Shown here in pieces: positions 8,619 to 16,166 of a DNA stretch of 64,000 nt (position 1 is its first letter; each line of letters opens with the position of its first letter). Under the pieces are notes generated by a model. It ran no database searches. It was given only the letters and a program-made list of their open reading frames with translations, and was not told the origin of the DNA. Location of the stretch: assembly GCF_042652985.1 (NCBI RefSeq), contig NZ_JBHSHQ010000046.1, forward strand, positions 29,871 to 93,870. Direction: 5' to 3'. The stretch comes from Ruoffia tabacinasalis (GTDB lineage Bacteria > Bacillota > Bacilli > Lactobacillales > Aerococcaceae). The translations under genes were made by a program, and so were the position numbers.

Positions 8619-9542
8619 TTAAGCATCTTCTTCCGTTGACTCTTCGCTACTTTCCTCTTCACTTGTTTCTTCGCTGCTTGCGTCTTCAGCATTTTCTCCA
8701 ATCACTGGCGCATTTTCCCAGGCTGGTTTGTCACCATTGTTAGTTGTGTCATATAAAGCTTGAGCGACCTCTTCTGTTTGATAGTACTCAACGATTTGTA
8801 AATATAGGGCGTTGTCTTGGTTTTCTTCAAGAGCTGCAATGACATTTCGGTAAGCTTCATTTAATTCTTCTGGATAATCCGCGTCAACGAAAATGGCTTC
8901 ATCTAAGCTCAGTCCCGCATCTGTTGCGAAGTTTAAGTTGATGAACGCTGCTGCAACATCTGGTAATGATAAAGCTAATTGAGCTGCATCTAATTCTTCA
9001 AATTCCAAGTTTAATGGGTTATCAGTAATATCATTGATTGTTGCTAAAGGTCCCACTTCATCATCTACTTCAATGACACCCGCCAATTCTAAACCAAGTA
9101 AAGCACGTCCACCGTTTGTTGGATCATTTGGAATAGCAATTGTATCGCCTTCTTGTAAGTCATCTAAAGATTCGATGTTTTCTGAGTATGCACCCATAGG
9201 TGAAACAAAGGTATAACCAATTCCAGTTAAACTTCCGTCATTCGCTTCATTCCAGTCATCTAAAAATGCTACGTGTTGGAAGGCGTTTAAATCAAGGGAA
9301 CCGTCTTGTAAAGCAATGTTTGGTTGAACATAGTCACTGAATAAAACTAAATCAACGGTGATTCCATCCGCTTCTGCTTTCTCAACAACGACATCCCAGA
9401 CTTCTTCTGATGGCCCAGGTACAATCCCGACCGATACTTCTTCCCCTTCAAATTCACTTTGTGCTTGTACCGGAGCACTTGCACCGACTAATAAACTTGC
9501 TGCTAATCCGACAACACTTAAACCTTTTAACCATTTTCTCAT
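8619..9542 (-). CDS. NlpA/MetQ-family substrate-binding protein, paralogue 1 (first gene after the T-box)
   Basis: 307 residues. Signal peptide MRKWLKGLSVVGLAASLLVG... ending APVQAQS, again with no lipobox Cys, then EFEGEEVSVGIVPGPSEEVW and the usual NAFQHVAFLDDWNEAN. A C-terminal Ser/Glu-rich tail of about 30 residues closes the protein. As first gene behind a methionine-specific T-box it is expected to be induced when uncharged tRNA-Met accumulates. Normal members of this family in Gram-positives are lipoproteins working with MetN/MetI, neither of which is in this window. Confidence 0.87.
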   Translation of the reverse strand: MRKWLKGLSVVGLAASLLVGASAPVQAQSEFEGEEVSVGIVPGPSEEVWDVVVEKAEADGITVDLVLFSDYVQPNIALQDGSLDLNAFQHVAFLDDWNEANDGSLTGIGYTFVSPMGAYSENIESLDDLQEGDTIAIPNDPTNGGRALLGLELAGVIEVDDEVGPLATINDITDNPLNLEFEELDAAQLALSLPDVAAAFINLNFATDAGLSLDEAIFVDADYPEELNEAYRNVIAALEENQDNALYLQIVEYYQTEEVAQALYDTTNNGDKPAWENAPVIGENAEDASSEETSEEESSEESTEEDA

Positions 9543-9621
9543 TTCTATCTCTCCTTGTTTACTAATATATTGACCGTTCTATTATTTGACAAAAAATGAC
9601 TTGCGACATAAAATTAACTAC

Positions 9622-9915
9622 AAAAAAACTCCCATCCTATGAAAAGGACGAGAGTATAAACTTCGTGTTACCACCTTAATTTGTCATTTCATCACTGAAA
9701 TAACCTCTACCAGTACATTTGTTTAAAATACAATAACCATATACTGTGGCATCTCTAACGGGTGCATCCGTTCATCCTTATTGCGTTACGCATTCAGAAT
9801 GACCGCTCAGTAGCCATTTTCAACCGATCGTCACTTACTCACTTTCACCAAGCGTGAGCTCTCTAAAAAGTTTGATTGATTTACTTTCCACATCAAAGCG
9901 TTTTATTTATCTGTT
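9622..9915 (-). ncRNA. T-box riboswitch, methionine specifier, upstream of the MetQ cluster
   Basis: Minus-strand leader of about 290 nt. The T-box sequence GGTGGTAACACG occupies 9675-9664, an AGAGAG/GGTGAAAG Stem I region lies near the 5' end, and the terminator (9654-9629) is followed by TTTTTTT. The specifier loop appears to present ATG (9817-9815, in GAAAATGGC), that is methionine. T-boxes pair with uncharged tRNA and switch to an antiterminator. The specifier was placed by eye. The fit with methionine-family binding proteins downstream supports it. Confidence 0.9.
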
Positions 9916-9921
9916 GAGACT

Positions 9922-9972
9922 ATAATAGTACACAAATTTTACTTTGTCAAACATTTTATTAAAAAATATGTT
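9922..9972. promoter_or_regulatory. Divergent promoters with overlapping -35 boxes
   Basis: Minus strand, for the T-box/MetQ operon: TTGACA (9950-9945), 17-bp spacer, TATTAT (9927-9922), a near-consensus promoter. Plus strand, for the aminotransferase: TTGTCA (9944-9949), 17-bp spacer, TATGTT (9967-9972). The two -35 elements occupy the same six bases on opposite strands, so use of one should exclude the other. Confidence 0.7.
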
Positions 9973-10006
9973 AGACTTAAGCATATTATTAGAGGAGTTG
10001 ATGAGA

Positions 10007-11176
10007 ATGGATTATAAAAACATTAATAAACACTTACTAAACACGTCGGAGAATCTCATCCGACTTTTTAACGACCAAATCAGTCACATTGAAGATTTGT
10101 TATTTTTCAATGTTGGTGAACCGGATTTTCCGACACCAGAAAATATTAAACAAGCAGCAATCAAATCAATTAATGCCGACCAAAGTTTCTATGCCCATTC
10201 TCGTGGGGTGTATGAGTTGCGTGAAGCGATTCAACGTTACTTGAAACGTAAATATGACTTGGATTATTCACCAGATGATCAAATCATCGTCACAGCGGGG
10301 GCAACCCAAGCTTTATACCTGGCGGTGACGGGCTTAGTTAATCAAGGAGACGAAGTGTTAGTCGTTGATCCTAACTATGTTATCTATAATACGCAAATTT
10401 CTTTATCCGGCGCAAAAGCTGTTGCCATTGATGTTAGTTCAACTCAATTTAAGTTAACACCTGAATTATTAAAAGCAGCGATTACAGATAAGACAAAGGC
10501 CTTACTTTTAAATCACCCGACAAACCCTACGGGAGTTACTTATACTCATGATGAAATTCAAGCCTTAGCTGAAGTCATTAAAGAGCATCAAATTTATGTC
10601 ATCTCAGATGAAGTGTATTCAGAATTTAGTTACGGTTCTAAGCATACATCGATGGCAAAATTTGTACCTGAGTTGACTTTATTAATTAATGGAACGTCAA
10701 AATCTCATGCAATGACTGGCTGGCGATCTGCTTTCCTAGCCGGACCTGCGGATTTAATTAACTCTATCTACCCACTACATCAGTCAGTTCTGACAGCGAT
10801 TAGTACTCAAATTCAATACGCTAGTATCGAAGCCTACGACAATAGCGATGCCGAAATTCAACGCATGTTAGAAGATTATCAAGCACGCCGTGATTTTTTT
10901 ATCGAAGGGTTAAGTGAATTGGAATATGACTTCATTATTCCTGAAGGTGCCTTTTATCTTTTCAGCAAAATCCCAGCTTGGTATGAAGGTGACGATTACC
11001 AATTCTGTCTAGATTTAGCCCATGAAGTTAAAATCGCTGTCACACCTGCTCAAATATTTGGTGAAGCAGGTCGCGGACACTTTAGAATCAGTTATGTTTC
11101 AAGTATGGCCAATTTAAAAACACTACTTGAACAACTTAAAGCTTTCGAAACGTCTTATAAAGAAAAGAAAGCATAG
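10007..11176 (+). CDS. Class I/II PLP-dependent aminotransferase
   Basis: 389 residues, typical length for a fold-type I aspartate/aromatic aminotransferase. Visible motifs: FFNVGEPDFPTP near the N-terminus, AGATQALYLA (phosphate binding), NHPTNPTG, SDEVYSEF and the PLP-lysine segment NGTSKSHAMTGWRSAF. Amino-group transfer from an amino acid to a 2-oxoacid is expected; the substrate is not evident. Divergence from the methionine T-box operon suggests a sulphur or aromatic amino-acid role, which is inference. GAGGAG at 9992-9997 favours ATG 10007 (9-base spacing); ATG 10001 (spacing 3) is possible. A longer frame from 9944 would begin in the -35 box. Confidence 0.85.
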   Translation: MDYKNINKHLLNTSENLIRLFNDQISHIEDLLFFNVGEPDFPTPENIKQAAIKSINADQSFYAHSRGVYELREAIQRYLKRKYDLDYSPDDQIIVTAGATQALYLAVTGLVNQGDEVLVVDPNYVIYNTQISLSGAKAVAIDVSSTQFKLTPELLKAAITDKTKALLLNHPTNPTGVTYTHDEIQALAEVIKEHQIYVISDEVYSEFSYGSKHTSMAKFVPELTLLINGTSKSHAMTGWRSAFLAGPADLINSIYPLHQSVLTAISTQIQYASIEAYDNSDAEIQRMLEDYQARRDFFIEGLSELEYDFIIPEGAFYLFSKIPAWYEGDDYQFCLDLAHEVKIAVTPAQIFGEAGRGHFRISYVSSMANLKTLLEQLKAFETSYKEKKA

Positions 11177-11186
11177 GAATAGCAAA

Positions 11187-11215
11187 AGCACTCAACGCGG
11201 GTTGAGTGCTTTTTT
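11187..11215 (+). terminator. Terminator after the aminotransferase
   Basis: Perfect ten-base arms (11187-11196, 11201-11210), loop GCGG, then TTTTTTG. Confidence 0.9.
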
Positions 11216-11220
11216 GTGAT

Positions 11221-11560
11221 TTTGATTAAATTAGTATTCGTATTAAATTCGAGTACTCGATTAGAGCTAAACACGCACTCGTTTCAGATTCGAGTACTTG
11301 ATTAGTGCTAAACACGCACTCGTTTTTAATTCGAGTACTTGATTAGAGCTAATCACGCACTCGTTTTTAATTCGAGTACTTGATTAGAGCTAATCATGCA
11401 GTCGTTTCAATTTCGAGTACTTGATTAGAGCTAATCATGCAGTCGTTTCAATTTCGAGTACTCGATTAGAGCTAATCATGCAGTCGTTTCAATTTCGAGT
11501 ACTCGATTAGAGCTAAACACGCAATCGTTTCAGATTCGAGTACTCGATGAGAACTTATAA
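11221..11560. repeat. 41-bp tandem palindromic repeat array B
   Basis: The core TTCGAGTACT starts at 11248, 11289, 11330, 11371, 11412, 11453, 11494 and 11535, exactly 41 bp apart each time, with a decayed partial unit before the first. Each unit has a palindrome TCGAGTACTCGA (or with CTTGA) and a second near-palindrome GATTAGAGCTAATC. Variation between units is in the CACGCACTCG/CATGCAGTCG segment and the TTTAA/TCAAT linker. There is no coding frame. It lies between convergent genes; 11561-11671 after it holds nothing I recognise. Confidence 0.95.
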
Positions 11561-11671
11561 TGGTCTTATGAACGTGGACAACCAGAGACTCACTGATTTC
11601 TTTCGCAGACTATATTTATTTCTATCATAATAATCGCAGTCATGCTTTGTCCGCTACTCTATAGTCAAGTC

Positions 11672-12823
11672 TCACTTTTCAATTTGTTCGATCGTTTCTT
11701 TTGGAACGGACCCGTTCCCTCTCAATGCCCCAGCCATTAAATAAAATCGCTCCGGTAAGGCTAGGTCTGAAACGTCTTCTGCATCTAAAGAAATAGAATC
11801 ATCAGCGCCTGCTTTCAATTTCTGCATTAAATCTGGCTCGACAATCGCTGCTGACCCCATCGCAAGAATATCTACATAATTCAAAGCTTCGAGCAACTTA
11901 TCTGGACTCGTTAAGTCCCCTGCTCCAATGAGTAATGTACGATCCGCTAATAATTCGTGGACAACTTCATTAATTACTTCCCCTTTATGCTCACCGAGAC
12001 GGGCTTTGTTTTTAAAGCCATTGGGTCCAAATTGAGATACATGAATATAATCCACACCTAATTCAGCCACTTGATCGATTAAATATAAGGCGTCATCAAA
12101 GTTATAGCCGACTACCTCACCGTGAATTTCTTCTGGACTTATTCGATAACCAATGATGAAGCCATCATTAGCGTATTCACTGACTACTTCTTGAACAGCT
12201 TTCACTACAGCTAAAGGAAAGGCAGCTCGTTTCTCTCGGCTTCCGCCCCACTCATCGTCGCGTTCGTTTGATAATTCTGAGAAGAATTGTTGAATTAAAT
12301 AATGATTCGCCCCATGAATTTCAACTCCATCAAAACCGGCTTCAATTGCACGTTTAGTAGCATCTGCAAAGTACTGCACAAATTCATAAACTTCCTCATT
12401 CGTCATACCTGTGACCGGGTAGTCTAAGAAAGCAAAATCTTTCGTACTTGGTCCATAGACTTTGCCTTCATCTTGATAGGTATACTTGGCTTGTCGACCA
12501 GGATGGAAAATCTGAAGCATCGCTTTTGCACCCTTTGCTTTCATAGCGTTGGCTAATTTCTTCATTCCAGGAATGTGCTCATCTGATTGGATACCCAAGC
12601 CGTAACCAAAGGCATTTCCATATGGCCCAACATTCGCAGCTCCGGTTAATAATAAGGATCCTGTTTGACTGCGTCGTTCAAAATATTTTAGATCATCTTC
12701 ACCGACAAAACCTTCGTAAGTTGACCCTACTGCCACCATCGGCGCCATCGCGAATCGCGATGAAAGCTGACTGCCATTAGGTAGATTTACAGCTTGGAAT
12801 AGTCTTTCAAATTGTTGATTCAT
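11672..12823 (-). CDS. Old-yellow-enzyme family NADH:flavin oxidoreductase
   Basis: 383 residues, a TIM-barrel FMN oxidoreductase. Signature segments: SRFAMAPMVAV at the N-terminus, LQIFHPGRQA, and GVEIHGANHYLIQQFFSELSNERDDEWGGSREKR (flavin and substrate pocket). It lacks the C-terminal iron-sulphur and pyridine-nucleotide domains of 2,4-dienoyl-CoA reductases. It probably reduces activated alkenes (enones) with NAD(P)H; the substrate is unknown. AAAGGAGG lies 12 bases before the ATG, a slightly long spacing. Cotranscribed 30 bp behind a luciferase-like flavin enzyme. Confidence 0.87.
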   Translation of the reverse strand: MNQQFERLFQAVNLPNGSQLSSRFAMAPMVAVGSTYEGFVGEDDLKYFERRSQTGSLLLTGAANVGPYGNAFGYGLGIQSDEHIPGMKKLANAMKAKGAKAMLQIFHPGRQAKYTYQDEGKVYGPSTKDFAFLDYPVTGMTNEEVYEFVQYFADATKRAIEAGFDGVEIHGANHYLIQQFFSELSNERDDEWGGSREKRAAFPLAVVKAVQEVVSEYANDGFIIGYRISPEEIHGEVVGYNFDDALYLIDQVAELGVDYIHVSQFGPNGFKNKARLGEHKGEVINEVVHELLADRTLLIGAGDLTSPDKLLEALNYVDILAMGSAAIVEPDLMQKLKAGADDSISLDAEDVSDLALPERFYLMAGALRGNGSVPKETIEQIEK

Positions 12824-12853
12824 TAAAATTAGATTCCTCCTTTAAGGTTTGCT

Positions 12854-13858
12854 TTATATTTTATTGAACATTTTCGCGAGGTGTTTGTATGAATTTAAGC
12901 GTTCGTTCTCACCATGAATTGGTGCATAAACCATTAATTCATCGATACCTAATAATTGTTGTTCTTCCTCTAAGATAGATTGAACTTTCTCAGGTGTTCC
13001 TTTAATTATGAAGCGTTTATCATAATGATTATTTAAGAAATTTAATTCTTGTTCAGAATATTTATAATCTTTCAGCTCTTCGGGACTGACATTTTTAATC
13101 ATACGTCCGCGTGACAAGGCCAATTGTGATAGTTCCATAGGTTTAGCCAAGTAATCAGCTTCTTCTTGTGTATCAGCCACGACAATTAAGTAACTGACCA
13201 TCACAGATGGTTTTTCAAAGAAACGGCTCGCTTGAAACTCATTGCGGTACTGTTTGAATACTTCAGGGTCTGTTTCTAAACCAAAGAATTTCGCAAAACT
13301 ATAGCCTAAGCCCATTTCTCCCGCTTTACTTGCAGATTGACCAGAAGATCCTAACATCCATGGTTGTGTTAAAGTCAATGTTCCTTGTGGCATCGCGTTC
13401 GTTCTTCCATAATAGCCATCTGCCTGTTGGTCTGATAAGTAATCCAGAATGATTTCAATCTTATCGTATTGATCATCGAAAGAGTTAGGCTTTCCTTGTG
13501 CCAGTGCAACAATTTCATTCGGTCCACTTCCGGGGGCACGTCCAAGTCCAATATCAATGCGGTCGGGAGCTAATGCTGTTAAAGTTTTGAAGTTTTCTGC
13601 TATTTTCAATGGTGAGTAGTGCATAATCATTGTTCCACCCGTACCTAAGCGGATTTTTGATGTCACCGCAGACATATAAGCTGCTAATAATTCTGGTGAT
13701 GAGCTTGCGTGGGTCGGTGAGTTATGATGCTCTGCAAACCAATAGCGTTTGTAATTTAACTTTTCTATCTCTTGAACAAAGCGCTTTGTTCGCTCAAATG
13801 CTGCCTCAGGGGTTTCTCCGTCATTTAATGTTACTAAATCGTGTACGCCTAATTCCAT
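12854..13858 (-). CDS. Luciferase-like (LLM class) flavin-dependent oxidoreductase
   Basis: 334 residues of the bacterial-luciferase TIM-barrel superfamily. Visible are LNYKRYWFAEHHNSPTHASSSPELLAA, SKIRLGTGGTMIMHYSPLKIAENFKTLTALAPDRIDIGLGRAPGS and GSSGQSA, matching the small single-component YwcH/YhbW-like group of unknown substrate. It probably uses FMNH2 supplied in trans. It is the first gene of a two-gene operon with the OYE enzyme. GAGAGGAC nine bases before the ATG supports this start. Confidence 0.87.
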   Translation of the reverse strand: MELGVHDLVTLNDGETPEAAFERTKRFVQEIEKLNYKRYWFAEHHNSPTHASSSPELLAAYMSAVTSKIRLGTGGTMIMHYSPLKIAENFKTLTALAPDRIDIGLGRAPGSGPNEIVALAQGKPNSFDDQYDKIEIILDYLSDQQADGYYGRTNAMPQGTLTLTQPWMLGSSGQSASKAGEMGLGYSFAKFFGLETDPEVFKQYRNEFQASRFFEKPSVMVSYLIVVADTQEEADYLAKPMELSQLALSRGRMIKNVSPEELKDYKYSEQELNFLNNHYDKRFIIKGTPEKVQSILEEEQQLLGIDELMVYAPIHGENERLNSYKHLAKMFNKI

Positions 13859-14035
13859 ATATAAATCGTCCTCTCATATTGAATATTCTTATCTTCATTG
13901 TAACAAGTGAATAGAGAAAAAGATTGTTATATGCTTTAAATTTAAGGGAATACTGCTTTGTCCTAGTAGCTATTTTACAATTAAGTGGTTTCATTATATG
14001 ATTACTTAGATGATACTAACAAAAGGAGTGATTAG

Positions 14036-14755
14036 ATGGCTGGGCATTCAAAATGGAAAAATATACAAAAACGAAAAAATGCACAAGATTCTAAAAAAGG
14101 GAAAATCTTCCAAAAGCTATCCCGTGAAATTTATGTAGCTGCAAAAAATGGTGGCGATCCAGATATGAATCCGTCACTGCGTCTCGTACTTGATAAAGCA
14201 AAAAGTGCGAATATGCCAAACGATAACGTTGAACGTGCAATTAAACGTGCAACCGATTCGGCTGATGGTGCTAATTATGATGAAGTTGTTTATGAAGGTT
14301 ACGGACCGGGCGGGATTGGTGTCTTAGTTTATGGACTAACTGATAACCATAACCGTACAGGAACAAATATCCGTACGGCTTTTAATCATAATGGTGGTAA
14401 CTTAGGTGAGAAAGGTTCTGTTGCTTTCCAGTTTGAACGTAAGGGGTATATTGCGATTGAACGTGAAGGATTAGAAGATGACGAAGATACATTAATGATG
14501 AATATTCTTGAAGCTGGCGCGGAAGATATGGAGCTGTCAGATGACGTTGTGGAAGTTTACACGGCGCCTACTGATTTTACTGCTGTTCGCGACGCTTTAG
14601 CTGAAAATTACACATTAGCGCAGTCCGAATTAACAATGAAACCAAATATTTCTGTGCCACTTGATGAGGCACTTGTCGAAGAGTTTGAAGCTATGATCGA
14701 TATTATCGAAGATGACGATGATGTCACAGATGTTTATCATAACGCCGAGTATTAA
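14036..14755 (+). CDS. yebC: YebC/TACO1-family protein
   Basis: 239 residues starting MAGHSKWKNIQKRKNAQDSKKGKIFQKLSREI, the canonical YebC N-terminus, followed by KSANMPNDNVERAIKR and YEGYGPGGIGVLVYGLTDNHNRT. Full length for the family. Long listed as transcription regulators, YebC/TACO1 proteins are now also linked to translation of proline-rich or otherwise stalling sequences; both roles come from the literature, not this locus. Strong AAAGGAG upstream. Monocistronic; I see no good terminator in the 150-bp gap after it. Confidence 0.95.
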   Translation: MAGHSKWKNIQKRKNAQDSKKGKIFQKLSREIYVAAKNGGDPDMNPSLRLVLDKAKSANMPNDNVERAIKRATDSADGANYDEVVYEGYGPGGIGVLVYGLTDNHNRTGTNIRTAFNHNGGNLGEKGSVAFQFERKGYIAIEREGLEDDEDTLMMNILEAGAEDMELSDDVVEVYTAPTDFTAVRDALAENYTLAQSELTMKPNISVPLDEALVEEFEAMIDIIEDDDDVTDVYHNAEY

Positions 14756-14914
14756 TAACCTTTTATAACATGAGACCAGTGAGGTGCGCATGCATGTTGC
14801 TGGCCAATTTCTTTACTCATTTTAAATGGATAATTGCACATTCATCCATATCAATAGCAGTCTACTTCGATTAGCTTTATACTTTAATAAAGCTATTTGA
14901 AAGAGGTGTTTGTA

Positions 14915-15394
14915 ATGGAAACTTACTTTAAAATCAAAAGAGGGAAATTAGCTACAGCTATTTTCTTAATTATCGGCTTAGTCTTTACTTGGAATGGAGC
15001 CACATTTTCTCTTGTCCTTTTCCCGATGCTCGGCCAAGACAACTTTGATAATCAGTTAAGTATTATTGCGTTTATCCCCCTGATTTTTTTAATCATTGGA
15101 CTCATTCTTTTGGGTTACTCGATTTATTCAATCGTCAACGCAACGTATATCACGGCTAGTGAGGATACAATTCAATATCACAAGGAGACTTATGATGTTA
15201 GTCGTATTCATCGTTTTGTCTATCGTTCTCGCTTTATTCGAAGAAAACGCGGAAATGATCATACTGAAGAAATCGTCATCGAAGGTGAAGATGGTGCGAT
15301 GATTATGAATATTACGAATAAAAACATGCGGACTAAGAAAGTTCTAGAATTAATCAGGGAACATTATCCAAATATTCCCCTCATTACGGAATAA
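14915..15394 (+). CDS. Small membrane protein of unknown function
   Basis: 159 residues. Two hydrophobic segments (about residues 14-40 and 52-78) form a hairpin, followed by a cytosolic C-terminal part of about 80 residues rich in charged beta-like segments (YHKETYDVSRIHRFVYRS, EIVIEGEDGAMIMNI). The layout resembles small proteins with a membrane hairpin and a PH-like domain, but I do not recognise the family. AGAGG at 14903-14907 supports ATG 14915 over an upstream in-frame ATG at 14897. Stands alone between yebC and the nitroreductase. Confidence 0.7.
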   Translation: METYFKIKRGKLATAIFLIIGLVFTWNGATFSLVLFPMLGQDNFDNQLSIIAFIPLIFLIIGLILLGYSIYSIVNATYITASEDTIQYHKETYDVSRIHRFVYRSRFIRRKRGNDHTEEIVIEGEDGAMIMNITNKNMRTKKVLELIREHYPNIPLITE

Positions 15395-15449
15395 AATTTA
15401 CGAACTAATCGACAATTTCGCCTTTGTGTCTATTATCTCGAATTAGAGG

Positions 15450-15478
15450 TTTACATTCATTCAAACACCCTTTATAAT
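15450..15478 (+). promoter_or_regulatory. Promoter of the nitroreductase gene
   Basis: TTTACA (15450-15455), a 17-bp spacer and TATAAT (15473-15478), about 48 bp before the ATG. The strong promoter, good AGAGGAG site and highly biased codons all suggest high expression. Confidence 0.75.
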
Positions 15479-15525
15479 ATAAAAAGTAAGTTAATTATTT
15501 AGAAATAGAGGAGAATTTATTTATT

Positions 15526-16122
15526 ATGGCAGAATTTAAAAATGTAATCAAAAACCGTCGCTCAATCTACGCTTTAGGTACAAACAGCGAGTATTCAATC
15601 GAAGAAATCGTTGCAACAATCCGTGAAACTCAAAAAGATGTTCCTTCAGCTTTCAACAGCCAAACATCACGTTTAGTTGTTTTAACTGGTGAAGCAAACA
15701 CTAAACTTTGGAACTTAATCTTAGATGTTCAAAAAGAAGTTTTAGACCAAGCAACTTGGGACTTCATGTCACCAATTATGGAAGGTGCTAAAAACGGTAT
15801 CGGTACAGTATTATTCTTCGAAGACCGCGATGCAGTAGCTAAAATGCCTACTCAAGGTCAACGTACTGAAGCTTACAAACAAAACAACTCAGCTAACTCA
15901 CAATACGCTACTTGGTTAGCATTAGCTGAAATGAACTTAGGTGGATCACTACAACACTTTAACGTAGGCTACGAACAAGGATTTGACAAAGGAATCCGTG
16001 AAATGTTCGACCTACCAGAATCATACGAATTAGTGGCTCAAATGCCATTTGGTTCAGTTGAACAAGGTGCTGGCGAGAAAGAATATATCGATTCAGAAGT
16101 ACAAGTTCAATTAATTAAATAA
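15526..16122 (+). CDS. Nitroreductase-family FMN oxidoreductase
   Basis: 198 residues of the compact nitroreductase/HBN1 (YdgI-like) type: KNVIKNRRSIYALG near the N-terminus, the PSAFNSQTSRLVVL flavin-binding segment, then QYATWLALAEMNLGGSLQHFN and the QMPFGS motif. It probably reduces nitro compounds or quinones with NAD(P)H as an FMN homodimer. Codon use is strikingly uniform (TTA, GAA, AAA, CGT), unlike neighbours, as expected for an abundant protein. Monocistronic with its own promoter and terminator. Confidence 0.9.
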   Translation: MAEFKNVIKNRRSIYALGTNSEYSIEEIVATIRETQKDVPSAFNSQTSRLVVLTGEANTKLWNLILDVQKEVLDQATWDFMSPIMEGAKNGIGTVLFFEDRDAVAKMPTQGQRTEAYKQNNSANSQYATWLALAEMNLGGSLQHFNVGYEQGFDKGIREMFDLPESYELVAQMPFGSVEQGAGEKEYIDSEVQVQLIK

Positions 16123-16132
16123 TTTAAACAAC

Positions 16133-16164
16133 AAACCCCCATCATTCAGTTGATGGGGGTTTTT
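16133..16164. terminator. Bidirectional terminator between nitroreductase and MATE genes
   Basis: Nine-base perfect arms CCCCCATCA / TGATGGGGG (16136-16144, 16151-16159), loop TTCAGT, T-run on the plus strand and a shorter one on the minus strand. Serves two convergent genes. Confidence 0.85.
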
Positions 16165-16166
16165 AC

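Noticed and set aside
14756..14914. Terminator or riboswitch between yebC and the membrane protein gene
   Set aside because: Only weak imperfect pairing (around GACCAGTGAGG and GTTGCTGGCC) without a T-run; not enough to call.
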